A program made the translations under genes and the position numbers. DNA of 64,000 nucleotides, from the NCBI GenBank assembly GCA_032209605.1, contig JASFXZ010000001.1:5518001-5582000 (forward strand), given 5' to 3'. Below, piece after piece: positions 45,501 to 55,843 of the stretch. The stretch comes from Mactromeris polynyma (taxonomy: Eukaryota; Mollusca; Bivalvia; Venerida; Mactridae). The notes beneath the pieces were generated by a model. That model did no database searches, was not told where the DNA came from, and saw only the letters and a list, made by a program, of their open reading frames with translations. The stretch's first letter is position 1; every line of letters begins with the position of its first letter.

Positions 45501-47780
45501 AAGTAGCGTTCCATCTGATTAGATGAAATTTATATTTTCCTTAAAGTTATGACTTTCTTTTGCTAAGGAAATCCCTAAATGACACTGATGAAAATGTTAA
45601 GGTTAAGGTTTAACTAAAAAAAAGAAAATATAGATAAGGACAGTCTAAAGGTAAACCATAAGATGTTTCGTGAATACCCAAGATGTAATAATGCTTGGAG
45701 AGTTGTGATTACTTTTACGGTAGCTCCGATCAAGGAAAAGTTCAGTGATGATTTCTATTTGGAATGAAGACCGGCAAAGTTCGAACTTTTGGCTATTATT
45801 CTTTTCATTTGGAAATATTCCTACAGAATCGAAAACCTGTTTTTTTTCGTGGAATTTCTACGTTTTATTGTACATAATTTTTTTATTTTACATAAAACCA
45901 TAGCAACACTGCATGGACACAGGGAACTATAATAGACCCCGGGGAAAGCGAAGCGATAATGAGGTTTACAAAGCAGGTACTATGAAGTTGGAAATTACTC
46001 TGACGGGTGATAGAGAAGACGGCGGTAAGCATTTTGGAATTGGTAGCTCAATAGTTTTTAGAGTCTAGCTAAATATCCAGACCAGAAAGCTTAAATTGTA
46101 TCCAATTTTTACACAATATCCATTTTATGCTCAAGAGAAACGTATCGCCACAGCAGATAATATGTACAGTCCACAAATGGAATTGAGCTACAAAAAGGTT
46201 AAGAGAAAACAGACAAGCATGTTCTGAACAACTTATTTCAGTAAAATTTTGGGAACGTTGCTAATCGACTAAATGTCAAACAAGAGGGCCATGGCGGCCC
46301 TATATCGCGCACCTTAAGTACATTGCCATGTTGGCTTTAAGAGAGTCCAAGAGGATTTTCAATGATTTGACCCCGTGACCTACATTTTGACCCAACATGA
46401 CCCAGTATCACACTGGACTTGCATTTTATTAAGACAAACATTCTGAAGTTTTATGTAGTTCCGGTAGAAAATGCAGCCTCCCGAGAATCCACAAGGACTT
46501 TCAATCATTTGATCATGTGACCTAGTTTTTGAACCCAGATGACCCAGTTTCAAACTTGACCTAGATTTTACTAAGGCAAATAGTTTGACAATGTCTCATG
46601 TAAATCAAGTAAAAAATGTGACTTCTCGAATGGAGAGTTAAAAAGGTTTTACTATAATTTGACATAGTGACCTACTTTTTTACCCCAATGACCCAGTTTC
46701 GAACTTTTCATTGAGACAAACATTCTGTTTCATGCATAATCAGGTAAAATATGTTACCTCTAGAGTGTTAACAATCTAAATTGTTGACAATGGACGACGA
46801 CGGTAGACGAACGACGACGGACACAGGGCGATCCCAAAATGTTTCCTACCACATTAAGGATTACATGCTACATTCATTGCCAGTATTATACCTGGGATAT
46901 TGAATAGGTACAACAACAATGTCCATGGTAGTTATGTGATCCCCACCCCCGAGTATTTTTCCAGTGAACGCCATGCTCAGAAAACACAAATACCCTAAAC
47001 TATATAAATGCATACCCTCTGAGGTACTAAAGACATTTTTGCGTGCAATAAAATGTTGTACAACAAAATAGTGCAGGTTTTTTTTTGGCATTTAAAACGT
47101 ACCATTTCCTACCTGGGACTTATTTTGTAAAGTTCAAATTCATCTCTATTCAATTGAAGACATGTGGAACAGATCTTCAAAGCGGCAATCTTGCCGGACT
47201 ACTTTCTCATCTTAACATTTAGGGAGGTCATTTATGATTATGATACCTGGTTCCCACATTTACAATATTTACATCCCTTGTCAAAATGGCTGACTATTCA
47301 GAACAAAGGAGGCTGCGAGTGAGAGGTTGATTAATTTCCTTGTTGTTACACCTTTGTTGCCAACCCTGTGACAATATCGGTTTGTAATGAAATACTGTCT
47401 GTTACATCAGAAGTCCCTCATACGAATCATGTACAGCTTTCTTGGATAAATATCTCCCTTAATCATCGGCTTTATTTAAGCCGTTTCCCCCAACTTGGAT
47501 TACCTCCCTTCCACACGAAAATGACACTTGTCAAAATGGTTTGACGATGGTTGATTCTATTGTTTTATTTTCAACAGGCACGGAAAGAATCGCCCAGAAC
47601 ACCGCGGCTACTAATAGCGTTGACCCAACGTTCTATTGGATGGTTGGTGCTATTCTCGGCGTCCTTTTGATCCTGGTTATTATCGTCTGTGTGGTTTTGG
47701 CTCTTCGTCTGCGACGTGAACGTCTTTACAAGGATGAGGCGTTTGAAAGGGATGGACATAAGAACCCAGCTTATAACTGA
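36520..47780 (+). CDS. ZP-domain-like type I membrane protein, 9 exons, 438 aa
   Basis: Exons 36520-36573, 37110-37122, 39601-39878, 40221-40348, 43954-44190, 44461-44615, 44899-45026, 45904-46024 and 47578-47780 join without a stop (1317 nt). Seen: signal peptide (MEKQMIWVIAALTLMVVA), ten ectodomain cysteines, sequons NVT, NTT and NDT, an RGKR|S dibasic site (344-347), one transmembrane helix (about 393-414) and a 24-residue cytoplasmic tail ending KNPAYN. Known: ZP modules carry 8 or 10 cysteines, then a furin-type site and a membrane anchor, and polymerise into extracellular filaments after cleavage. The spacing FTCGYVHELMCAD...HCM before RGKR fits ZP-C. Inference: a secreted or matrix-forming ZP-like protein. 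Another cysteine-rich receptor cannot be excluded. The gene is full of intronic repeats. Confidence 0.75.
36710..36760. repeat. Perfect 24-bp inverted repeat, 3-nt loop
   Basis: ATTTCAGGCGTTCAAACTTC + TCAA, loop TGA, then the exact reverse complement. It lies in intron 1 of the ZP-like gene. Confidence 0.95.
36838..37048 (+). mobile_element. MITE, CAGTAAAACCT family
   Basis: Starts GCAGTAAAACCTTACTTAAC and ends CTTATTATTGAGGTTTA. Contains GCTCTTTATTCAACCTCAAT as in the other copies. It ends about 60 bases before the microexon. Confidence 0.7.
37110..37122 (+). CDS. ZP-like gene 13-nt microexon
   Basis: GTATCAGGACAAG between TTGATTTCAG and GTGGGT. It encodes VSGQ plus one base and is the only piece that joins exon 1 (phase 0) to exon 3, which needs one incoming base. 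It finishes the signal peptide region. Confidence 0.6.
37570..37790 (+). pseudogene. LINE ORF2 C-terminal relic
   Basis: 37584-37622 reads KDSKFRTALARFR, and after a frameshift 37625-37745 gives GHSYHDLSVERGRYFNIHVY + RNDRICKNCNTKMVEK, the conserved end of a LINE ORF2 with the first half of a CCHC motif. It lies in intron 2 of the ZP-like gene. Confidence 0.65.
37962..38378 (+). mobile_element. TIR element with tandem-repeated end
   Basis: The left end ATAGTTCCCACTTCTACAAT + ATTTACCTCCCTTGTTC and the right end are inverted copies of about 65 bp. The first 30 bp are repeated four times in tandem (37968-38088). Interior AT-rich, non-coding. Confidence 0.8.
39601..39878 (+). CDS. ZP-like gene exon 3
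   Basis: Acceptor TGTCTTGCAG, donor GTTTGT. Encodes GGALNVTQSCQIL...FHIPGGMWCESA...AKDCALSFDL with three cysteines; a plausible ZP-N first half. Confidence 0.8.
40221..40348 (+). CDS. ZP-like gene exon 4
   Basis: Acceptor ACAATTTCAG, donor GTAAGT. Encodes DTVSMFVLPTTSIDVY...ISVSCNTTGPP...EFPIT; leaves two bases. Confidence 0.8.
40396..40524. repeat. 43-bp tandem repeat, three copies
   Basis: Unit TACACTCAGTATATAATGTC + AGTATATGGTATCACGTTTC + CTA, three identical copies, just inside intron 4 of the ZP-like gene. Confidence 0.95.
41134..42064. repeat. 33-bp minisatellite, about 28 copies
   Basis: Unit AGGTCTATCTATAGCATGAA + CGTGTTTCACACT with a few variants (AAAG for AACG, AGGAAAG, GGCC, GGCTC). 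A unit divisible by three leaves both strands open (HAIDRPSVKHV per unit on minus). It lies in intron 4 of the ZP-like gene. Confidence 0.95.
43013..43110 (-). pseudogene. Tc1/mariner transposase N-terminal fragment
   Basis: The minus strand encodes MTTEERARAVGMIDAGTPIR + QV, the first helices of a Tc1-type transposase DNA-binding domain, then a stop. No catalytic DDE part is found nearby. A donor-like CAG|GTATAA at the end leaves open that it was an exon. Confidence 0.45.
43954..44190 (+). CDS. ZP-like gene exon 5
   Basis: Acceptor TTTCACTTCAG, donor GTAAGA. Encodes TDFDSLPTQLP...LDCVFIDEDRTV...FEIKCTSTTGDEQ...VTLFDDNG. Its preceding intron (3.6 kb) holds the 33-bp minisatellite. Confidence 0.8.
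44461..44615 (+). CDS. ZP-like gene exon 6
   Basis: Acceptor CCATTTGCAG, donor GTAAGA. Encodes (G)CVDRNHPHFQAFTDPED...YEFNDTSILSLEYTV. Confidence 0.8.
44842..44880 (-). mobile_element. Fragment of the CCTCGGTACC TIR element
   Basis: CATCCTCGGTACCTAGGCCA + TTCATAACATTATG matches the terminal repeat of the element at 53709-54091. It ends about 20 bases before exon 7 of the ZP-like gene. Confidence 0.5.
44899..45026 (+). CDS. ZP-like gene exon 7
   Basis: Acceptor ACATTTTCAG, donor GTAAAT. Encodes GPILGHMLIPDRPN...LVLMFDYAFTCGYVHELMCADQE, the likely ZP-C core. Confidence 0.8.
45346..45682. mobile_element. TIR element, TGGTATTCACGAAACATCTTA
   Basis: The left end TGGTATTCACGAAACATCTT and the right end AAGATGTTTCGTGAATACCC are inverted copies. 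The interior repeats AAGATTTTCCTTA and a second GTGGTATTCACTAAATGTCTTA. Non-coding. It lies in intron 7. Confidence 0.8.
45904..46024 (+). CDS. ZP-like gene exon 8 (dibasic site)
   Basis: Acceptor CATAAAACCATAG has a weak pyrimidine tract; donor GTAAGC. Encodes QHCMDTGNYNRPRGKRSDNE...MKLEITLTGDREDG. Frame and phase agree on both sides. Confidence 0.7.
46283..46850 (+). mobile_element. Bivalve-type dispersed repeat with GACCTAG/ATGACCCAG units
   Basis: Starts AAGAGGGCCATGGCGGCCCT + ATATCGC, has three internal units with GTGACCTA.TTTTT and ATGACCCAGTTTC, and ends GACGACGGTAGACGAACGAC. Partner of 7645-8035. It lies in intron 8. Confidence 0.7.
47250..47315 (+). mobile_element. End fragments of the TTTACCTCCCTTG TIR element
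   Basis: GGTTCCCACATTTACAATAT then CTTGTCAAAATGGCTGACTA and CAGAACAAAGGAGG; both ends are present with the interior lost. Confidence 0.5.
47578..47780 (+). CDS. ZP-like gene exon 9 (transmembrane and tail)
   Basis: Acceptor ATTTTCAACAG. Encodes TERIAQNTAATNS, the hydrophobic run MVGAILGVLLILVIIVCVV, then RLRRERLYKDEAF and KNPAYN, stop TGA. Positive charges right after the helix fit type I topology. Confidence 0.85.
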
Positions 47781-48706
47781 ATTGTAAACAGCATGGAAAC
47801 ATTGGCTGCATGATACTCCGCTGAATAATGTAATTTTACCACCTTGTAGGAATTAATATTTACCTTTTTCAACTTTTGGGACTTAATAGTTTTCTTTCGA
47901 CACACTACATCCCATACCAATATGAACTTTTTTCAATTATATCATGCACGTCGTAAAATTTGTAAACATATCAATTTGTTTTGACGGCTTTAATATGAAT
48001 TTAATATGTTAAGTGGGAGTGAAACATTTTTTGTTTATAATTTCGGTATTTTTATACCTTACGCAAATTCTTTCTTTTTTAAATGACCAAGCGAAGTGAA
48101 AGTGTTTTTTTTTCGTTATAAATGTTTCGCTTTTCAATTGGAAGTCATAAGTTTAGCGATGGGTTTTATTTCAAATGCTCGATGTTAAAATGATAAAAAT
48201 GTAATATATACAACTGGCATAGGCACGGTAATCGATTCCATTCACATGAGTCAAAACCTGGTAGAAACGTGCGAAAATTAATAACTACTGACTATTGTAT
48301 GGGCCAATTTTACAGCTTGCGTCGGACCAATAGTGATTTTTTTACGATTACGACAACCTTAACATGAAAAATTCCCTGACCTTATATAGATAAATCAATA
48401 AAAATACCCATGCTATTAAATGATGTAAGTTATATTATCAGACTATGCCTCCTGTATATTCATAATTATCTCCCCTTTTTGTGCAACAATGTACTACATC
48501 TGTAATATGCTTCGTAAGTCTGATTTGAAAGGGTTATAACCAAACTGTGTGTTGAATAATCAGTCTCGTGAGTTTGTTGAGTTTGGTAACCAAGGTAACC
48601 AATATATACTTAACGACATTAAAAACGCAACTATGTCACTTAGCCTTCACTTTGTATCCAGTGTTAAACTCGTTTTATTGTAACAAATGCTTAAATCATT
48701 CATCAA

Positions 48707-48712
48707 AAATAA
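48707..48712 (+). terminator. Candidate poly(A) signal of the ZP-like gene
   Basis: AATAAA about 930 bases after the stop; others lie near 48396 and 48770, so the true one is uncertain. Confidence 0.3.
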
Positions 48713-48989
48713 ACCCTAGTACTCATATTTCATAAATGATTAAGTTTATGAAATTAAGTTTGAGAATTAAAATAAAGTTATTTCTTTATAACGTCACCGT
48801 GTTGAAGCGGACAATTTTTAGTTGCGTTTTCAATGGAGTATGTTCAATTATTTTATTTTAGGCGTTAGTGTGAAATTAGTAAATGTATTCAGAATTAGTG
48901 TTGACCGATGCTGGATAGATATTAATCAAGGTGGAAATTATGTTAAACTAACAATGAAAACTTTACATGCAGTTTTAAACTTTGAATAC

Positions 48990-49190
48990 TTTTTTACAAT
49001 TGCATAGCATGGTCACTCTTTAAAATGCTTGTTTTATCAAATACGCCATTGAACTTATTTTGATGATACATGTATATGTACTATTTATGTGTTTTTTTAC
49101 AATTATATAGCGAGGTCACTCTTTAAAATACTTTTTTTTACAATTGTATTGCGAGGTCAGTCTTTAAAATGCTTGTTTATCAAATTTTTG
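48990..49190. repeat. Diverged tandem repeat, three copies
   Basis: TTTTTACAATT.TATAGC.. + AGGTCACTCTTTAAAATGCT occurs at about 48990, 49093 and 49135. The first is separated from the others by about 50 bases. Confidence 0.7.
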
Positions 49191-50244
49191 GTGGGTTGGA
49201 AGAACGACTTTTTATCGAGATTTTTAACACGCTCAAATCCTGAGAGAACAGACAAAATAAGGAGGCGCGGTAGAGCTACTGAAAACATTTTTTGACCAAA
49301 CTAGCAACTTTTTACTATTGCGTTGCCTCGATCTTAGAGAATTATTTACGATATTGACCTATGAAAATCACAATAAATAATAAAATTGCTAAATTTACCG
49401 CTTAAATTATTGTATGCATTATTGCAATTGCTTTTAAGTTAGAGGTCATTAGTTTTCGCGACCTATATCAACTTTTTAAGAAACAAAATAATAATGTACG
49501 AGTCAAATGCTCAATACAGGTTGTTTTTGTGTAATTACTGTCGCGGAAAGTAATGACCTGTTATAACTTTTGGGGCACATTTTGATGGTTTATTTTTATT
49601 CTGGCTGACCGAAGGTCAGTGATATGTAATCATTGTAGCGATATTTCTTCACTATAAATGTCAATCGATTCTCTGACAAAAACACTAACCAAACATTATC
49701 CAAAAAGAGATGTCTTACATCGAGTAAAATTATATTTTTTAAATCTTCTTTATTTTTCGCATGAATTTTGTTAATAGTCTTTGTTTGGTTTTCTGTTAAA
49801 TAAGATTTAATTCTGTAACAAATAGCATTTAAATATTGTTAAATTTCAATAGTTTAGTTAACCTATTTAATCAATAAATATGTATGAAAAACGAGTGGTT
49901 TATTTGTGTATTCTGATTATGATTATTAAGACAAACAAGGGTGCATTTCATCAAAAGTCCAAAGGTGCGCTTTTCACTCCTGAGTACACTTTTAGCACCT
50001 AAGCCAATACAAGCAAGTTTTGTTACATGAATTTAAAAAACAAGATTCAACCAAATTTTAGTTTAATCTTAAAGAATATGAAATATTAAAGATATTTACG
50101 CTTCAAAATGTCTAAAACGTATTGAGCGAACAAGACTTATTCCTTCCAGAAAGTTTCACTCCTTTTTATTCACTTTCTTTTCATACTTAGGATTTTTGAT
50201 GAAATGCAGTCTTGATTAGTAGTCCTACTTTGTTTCGGTGCCAT

Positions 50245-50525
50245 TTTCAAACCCCACCCGTTAAGCTCAGTCGGTGCAGCACTTAAATGCCAGTCTGGAT
50301 ATCATACGTACATCTCCCGGGTGGGGCGTATGTTCTCGTAACAATCATGAGAATAATGCATCAAAAGTCAATGTCCTTCACCAGTTTGATTTACGTGGGA
50401 AGACACAAGTAGCTTGCGGAAGAACATTATTGTACTTGTTGGAATTCAGACAAGTTGGTCAGATCAACTGACCGTCGAACATAAGAGAAATACCGTTGAA
50501 AACGGCCAAAAACTCCAACAAAATC
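50245..50525 (+). mobile_element. SINE-like dispersed element
   Basis: Head CCCGTTAAGCTCAGTCGGTG is tRNA-like (A box). The body has CATCTCCCGGGTGGGGCGTA + TGTTCTCGTAAC and ACGTGGGAAGACACAAGTAG, and the tail is AAATACCGTTGAAAACGGCC. I recognise this order from bivalve repeats. Different from the SINE at 14805-15070. Confidence 0.6.
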
Positions 50526-50633
50526 ACGATTTAAAATCTAAAACTGAAACCACGTGGTAATTTCTGTATTTGCTACCATTTACACATCACAAGATCAGAA
50601 CTCACAGTAAATTGAATAAACACATTGACAAAC

Positions 50634-50818
50634 AGTCGGATCTAGTTTATTCGACAACCTTCTATCCGAATAATTGGTATAAAAATATCCGAAATAAATA
50701 TCTGGTCCCGATGTATCTTCCGTTGTGCACATCAATTTGAAATTGTCTATTCCAAACCACGCATCATTCGACATAAAATTTCAGACCCGGTGAATTCGAA
50801 TGAACGAGGTCCGATTGT
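50634..50818 (+). mobile_element. Pogo-like MITE (CAGTCGGATCTAG ends)
   Basis: Left end CAGTCGGATCTAGTTTATTC and right end GAATGAACGAGGTCCGATTG form a terminal inverted repeat of about 22 bp; TA follows the right end. About 185 bp, non-coding. Sister copy at 61362-61541. Confidence 0.8.
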
Positions 50819-51334
50819 ACATTCTTGCTCTAATTAAAGCGATTAGAAACAGTGCGGTGTAAGTAGGCGGAGCCAATCAACGTTGGGACTCCCTTCCCAA
50901 TGTTTCATGACAACACCAGGCATCATGGGTAATTTATATTAACAAGATACAGACAACTCTTTTCAAATAAAAAATGAACTGGCATGATTCTGTGAGGAAC
51001 ACACTTTTAGTCATCAGGTATACATACTAACATACAACAGTTGCGAAGCTGCTTATTCTATGCCCAAAGGTGTGGTCCAGCACATCATTTTTCAACGGTG
51101 CAGTTCATTGTAATACATACAATTGTTTTTAATTAATTATATGCCAAATTTAGACAAAAAAAACAAGGCTGCATCTGCAAATTATTTTTGGTTCACAACT
51201 TGAACCCAACATATTCTTGTTTTTCGGGAACGATATAGTTAATGCTGATTCGAATGTAGTAAAAAGGTAGTTATAGTGTTCTAGATTGTATGAAAGCCTG
51301 GTGTTGACATTTCGGCTTCAAGAATTTTCAAATT

Positions 51335-51440
51335 TCAACTTCATTAAAGTTCAAACTGTGAAGTTGAAATCGTGAATTCGCAAAGTTTAATTCGTGAATT
51401 CGTTGAGTTCGTGAAATTGAAATCGTGAAATCGCGAATTC
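51335..51440. repeat. Short irregular repeats of GTGAATTCG / GTGAAATCG
   Basis: Seven or so variants of TCGTGAATTCG, TTGAAATCGTGAA and AAAGTTCAAACTG in about 100 bases, with local inverted symmetry. Confidence 0.6.
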
Positions 51441-51747
51441 TGGAAGATGACATGTCACCACCAGGCTTCCATAGAATTGTTCTCAACAAGCAACTGACAA
51501 CTTCCACACATATTTTAGATTTAAACATAACGTCTGATGAAAGCATCGTCACTCAACAAATTGATCCGACAGAACATTCTGAACCAGACAATCTTAAAAT
51601 ACAGACTGAATTACCATTTAGTAAATTGATAATAGTTTTATTAAGACAACACCAGTTTGATTCAACTTACAAGATAATATACAGACGAACGGACAGCATG
51701 AAACTATTATAACTGACAGATTAAAATCACCAGAACAGTCAAACCAA

Positions 51748-51835
51748 TAGAAATGCTACAAGGAACGCCACTTACATAAGACAGCACCTCTCCACAAGAC
51801 CTCCGGGAAAACAACAACCCAAACTTGGGAAAATA
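51748..51835 (+). mobile_element. Fragment of the TGCTACAGGGAACGCCAC element
   Basis: AATGCTACAAGGAACGCCAC, CACCTCTCCACAAGACCTCC and GGGAAAACAACAACCC follow the family order; the right part is missing. Confidence 0.6.
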
Positions 51836-52611
51836 AGGTAGGCCCCCCTAATGGTTGTTTGCTTATAAAAATAACTTTTCAGCTGTCGCTGGTATTTGTT
51901 ATATATACGAGGTGGTGTAAGAGCCTAGATTCTTTCATAAAATGTTAAATACACAAAAACTATGACTTAATAAAAATAAATTCAGCCAGAGGGGGGAAAA
52001 TGAACAAAGAATTGGGAAAAACTGATGATATTTTTGGAAAAAAATACTGTTTGATAAGGGGAAACAACCTATATTTGGCAGTAAAATTAACAAAAAAAAT
52101 AATTTCAATTGTCTTGATCAAATAAAGAGGACTAGAGCTACCTAATAAATATTGTTTTTAGGTTTTCATCGATTCGAAAAAGTTTTAATGCCTATGATAT
52201 AGTTTAAAGACCAATTATTATTTGGTATACCGCGGTACCTTATCTTTAAATTACAAACGAGATAAAAGCGCAAAGCTACGTATTCTCTCTCTGATTAATG
52301 CACCGATACATGTGCGTGTGTGTGTGTTTTTAAATACATGAGCATCAGTAGTCTAGTAGTGATGTTATGGTAATCTCTGGCAGGTCAATGCCCCAATTGT
52401 GTAATTATGTTCTGATGTAGGCTACATTTATTTAAGCGCTTTCTTAAATATAATAGAACATGCAACATTTTGAACTATTTGTACTACATAAATTATTGTT
52501 AAATAATTATATTCACAAGTCATATTTATAGAATCAAAATGAACGGACGCAGAATATATATTTTTGTTGTCTTTATTTATTGATTCTATAAACATGTGTC
52601 CGTGAAATAAT

Positions 52612-52700
52612 GCAAAATCTTAACCAATTTTAACTACAACATAGATCTATCCGATTATTTCAATTAGGCCGATCATCTTCTTTAAAGACATTTCTTGTTG
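52612..52700 (-). mobile_element. Degraded end of the 310-bp dispersed element
   Basis: AATCTTAACCAATTTTAACT and GGCCGATCATCTTCTTTAAA + GACATTTCTTG match the hairpin end of the family. Confidence 0.45.
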
Positions 52701-53607
52701 TTGCGTATATATGGGACAAGGTTTGTTTAAATCATCAATGAAAACAGAGTTATGGAATATGTGCAAGCACCGGGGATAAACCTGCCCACCTGCCGGATAA
52801 AGCTTTTCGCGATTCGGTCATGCAATATTTTCTATCCACGTACCTTACTGATCTGTAACGTTAAGCCAGCAGCTAGATCATTCATTCCCTTCGAAAATAA
52901 ATATTTCTGATACGTAAGTTGCCAGCATCGTCAGTCATATTTTTGTTTCAAGACAGACGACTGACAGATGACGCAAGACACATCTTTTTCTCTCTCTCCG
53001 TGAAGAGCGTTGACTGGTATAATAAGCGCACGAACATCCTTTTTCGTAAGATCGCTGTCATACTTGCGAACGCGTACATAAAATGATTCCAAGGAAGTTT
53101 TTCGTAATAAACATTTGTTATCTAGGCTACTGCATGTACTTAAGTTCTAACGCGACGTCATCAATTTGCACTTTTATATTCAAAGTTTCACTTAATTTCT
53201 TCAACTTGCTCTTGGAGTTATGCTCCCGACGTAAGAATTTCAATTACTATAAAAGGTAGATACTTTAGTAATGATACAGCATAACTGGTCCTTGTGCTCT
53301 GTGAAGGTTTACCGCTGTAAGGTTGAACACAAAGTATTGAAAGGTATGATGTCTCAATCATAATGCTTTGGCTTTTATCAAAGACCTAAATACCATTTAT
53401 TAAGGTCTTTGCTTTTACAATGCGAAAATGCTTTTCATTCGACTGCACGCCATTTTCAGTCATATATGCAGTCCATTTGACCTAATCAGTTTTCCTTGAA
53501 TTAATTATCAGAACATCTTCATGGAGTAAGGCCAGCTTATGATAATGCAATGTCGAAATTTTCCCAGTATCTTTATGATCAGTTATTATTGTTGTGGTGG
53601 AATAATC

Positions 53608-53672
53608 AGTTCCCACTTCTACACCATTTACCTCCCTTGTTCTTTATCATCAGCTATTTTGATAGGCAAAAC
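53608..53672 (+). mobile_element. End fragment of the TTTACCTCCCTTG TIR element
   Basis: CAGTTCCCACTTCTACACCA + TTTACCTCCCTTGTTC and ATTTTGATAGGCAAAACTG match the left end of 37962-38378. Confidence 0.6.
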
Positions 53673-53708
53673 TGAAAACAAAATTTGTGATAGATTTTCG
53701 AGTATTCC

Positions 53709-54091
53709 ATCCTCGGTACCCAGCTATTCATACCATATACATGTATGATTCCCTGGGCAAATTGGTTAGCGAAGCTTCGAAATGCATGAATATTCATAAG
53801 CATTTCTCAACCAATGAAATGGACGATAACAAAAAGGAAGGAATCTCCTTTGTGAAGAGCTATTGATGGCCTGTCCAACTTGATTTGACAGCCGTGATCT
53901 CATTTGGATCGCTAAGAACTGCCATTTCATCAGTAACTCCTCGGCAATTTCCGTATCGCATGAAGTGTGTGTCTTGCCGCCAATCAAGCGGCTGGAATCC
54001 ACTTCATTAATTATTCACGAGTACGAGATTTTTACAGTCAGTTTGCCCAGGGTATTATCCATGTTATGAATAGCCTGGGTACCGAGGACGA
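53709..54091. mobile_element. TIR element, CCTCGGTACCCAG ends
   Basis: Left CCTCGGTACCCAGCTATTCA...CCCTGGGCAAATTGG and right end reversed (CCTCGGTACCCAGGCTATTC...CCCTGGGCAAACTG) form an inverted repeat of about 50 bp. The interior has a second palindromic part (AGAAATGCTTATGAATATTC and ATGAATATTCATAAGCATTT overlap). Non-coding. Confidence 0.8.
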
Positions 54092-54559
54092 CTTACAGTA
54101 TGACCTGTCTGTAACGACACACCCGTGGTGCCGACTTGATATGTCAGATATTGCAGGCTGTCAGCTGTAGCATAGCAGGTTTTCATTGAATATCTTAAAG
54201 ACTTTATCTACAAGATGACTACCTATATATACAGGGATGAGAATGCAACATTTCAAAATTAGCTGAAAATTCGTAAAGGGGTCAACCGGGCTGCTGAAGC
54301 TCCTGGCTTTAAAGCATCTAAGATGCCTTAAATTGTCTCAAAAACGGCCCTAGTGAGCATCCAATCCGCAGATTTCCAGGAAATATCCTCATGCCTGTAT
54401 ATAGGCTATACAGCATATCCTTATTGTTATACGGTCAACAGGAAGACCAATACAGTTTAACATACTTGGTATTTCTTCAAAACATGCATCATCTTAATCA
54501 CTTACATTACTTTGGAGAGCTATTTGTGTTTATATTTTAATATATGGGCGCCGGGCTAA

Positions 54560-55335
54560 TATATTTTCAACCTCCTCTGTAAGTGACGTCATTTCTAGAA
54601 AACGTCTGATACAATCAGTTTTGTAATAAAAATTTCGATGTTGACAGAAATGTTTTACTTCATCATAAAATAACTTGAAACCAGTCTACAGCTGTGAAAT
54701 AAGTCTTATTTAACGAGACTGAAAACGAAAACTCGTGAAATAAAGACGTGGTTTAAAAGAACACGTTTTGTAAAACTGTTTTATTAGGCTCTCCCCGTAT
54801 TGTAATAAATAAATTTAAATGCACAAAACTGATTAATTCCAACACCAGAGTACATGAAGCCTATGAACAAATGTGAAACAAGTTTTATTTCAAAAGGTAG
54901 AAAGTAAAACTCTTACAATCTTACAATCAATACTCGTTTTATAATACCACTTGTTTTGTAAGAAAAATTTCGAAGTTGACAGAAACGTTGAAATTCGTCA
55001 GGGTATAACTGGAAAACAGAAAACAAATGTTTTATTTCAACATAAAATTACACTGAATTATTTAGGTTTCTAGTAATATAATGTTGAGACTACTCATTTC
55101 TGTGCATATTGAATTTTTTATTACAAAACGGGTTGCAACAAAGGTCACATGTGACGTCACCATGTACTGACAGTAAGCAATATTTGCGCCATAAGGCAAT
55201 ATGACAACAAAGTGACCATATGGATTAAATATCGTTTCCTGCTTGCACATAGTGACATCACATAGGACGTTTTCTTGAAATGACATCACTTACAGAAGAG
55301 GTTGGAAATCCCACAGCAGCGGTCACGTGTGTTGT
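54560..55335. mobile_element. TIR element, GTGACGTCATTTC family, longer copy
   Basis: Left end TCAACCTCCTCTGTAAGTGA + CGTCATTTCTAGAAAACG; right end TTTTCTTGAAATGACATCAC + TTACAGAAGAGGTTGG. The right 170 bp match 31830-31985. The interior contains two related GTTGACAGAAA..TT and TGAAA.AAGT.TTATTT blocks, suggesting an internal duplication. Confidence 0.75.
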
Positions 55336-55619
55336 AAGAAATACCAATTTGTGACAGCTGGTTTTCTACAGCATGCTCCAATTTGAGTAGCAAGCAAGCG
55401 TTAATTAACAACATGCATTGTTCACAATCTGACATTTACTATAATGAGGAGAGAAAATACTGATCATTTTCAATATTTCAACCAAAACACTTGCTAATTA
55501 TAAATAAATACCTTGAGAAGCAGCATACCATAAGTGTCAGATAAACAGGTGTGAATTACATAGCATTGGTGTTAATAGGACTAGCTAACAGTGTTCACAG
55601 GTGTCGTAAACAACAAAAT

Positions 55620-55830
55620 AAAAAACAAGCGATGTTTGTAAAACATTATGCCCCCTGTGACCTTGACCTTTGACCCCAAATTCAATAGGGTTCCTCTGCT
55701 ACCCAAGATGAATGTGTGGACCAAGTTTGAGGATGATAGGTCAAGGGGGTTCTTGAGTTATTGATCGGAAACGAAAAGGTTACGGACGGATGCCTCTCTT
55801 CTTCGAAGGGGGGCACAGTTAGTAGAAATT
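55620..55830 (+). mobile_element. Dispersed repeat, CATTATGCCCCCTGTGACC family
   Basis: AAGCGATGTTTGTAAAACAT + TATGCCCCC, GACCTTGACCTTTGACCCC and GACGGATGCC...GGGGGGCACA. The reciprocal 'TGCCCCC'/'GGGGGCA' ends are typical of an abundant bivalve repeat as I remember it. Confidence 0.6.
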
Positions 55831-55843
55831 TTGTCAGGACCAT

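Noticed and set aside
51425..51712. 95-codon frame MKSRILEDDMSPPGF...
   Set aside because: Reasonable composition but begins in an irregular repeat, ends without a poly(A) signal and matches nothing I recognise.
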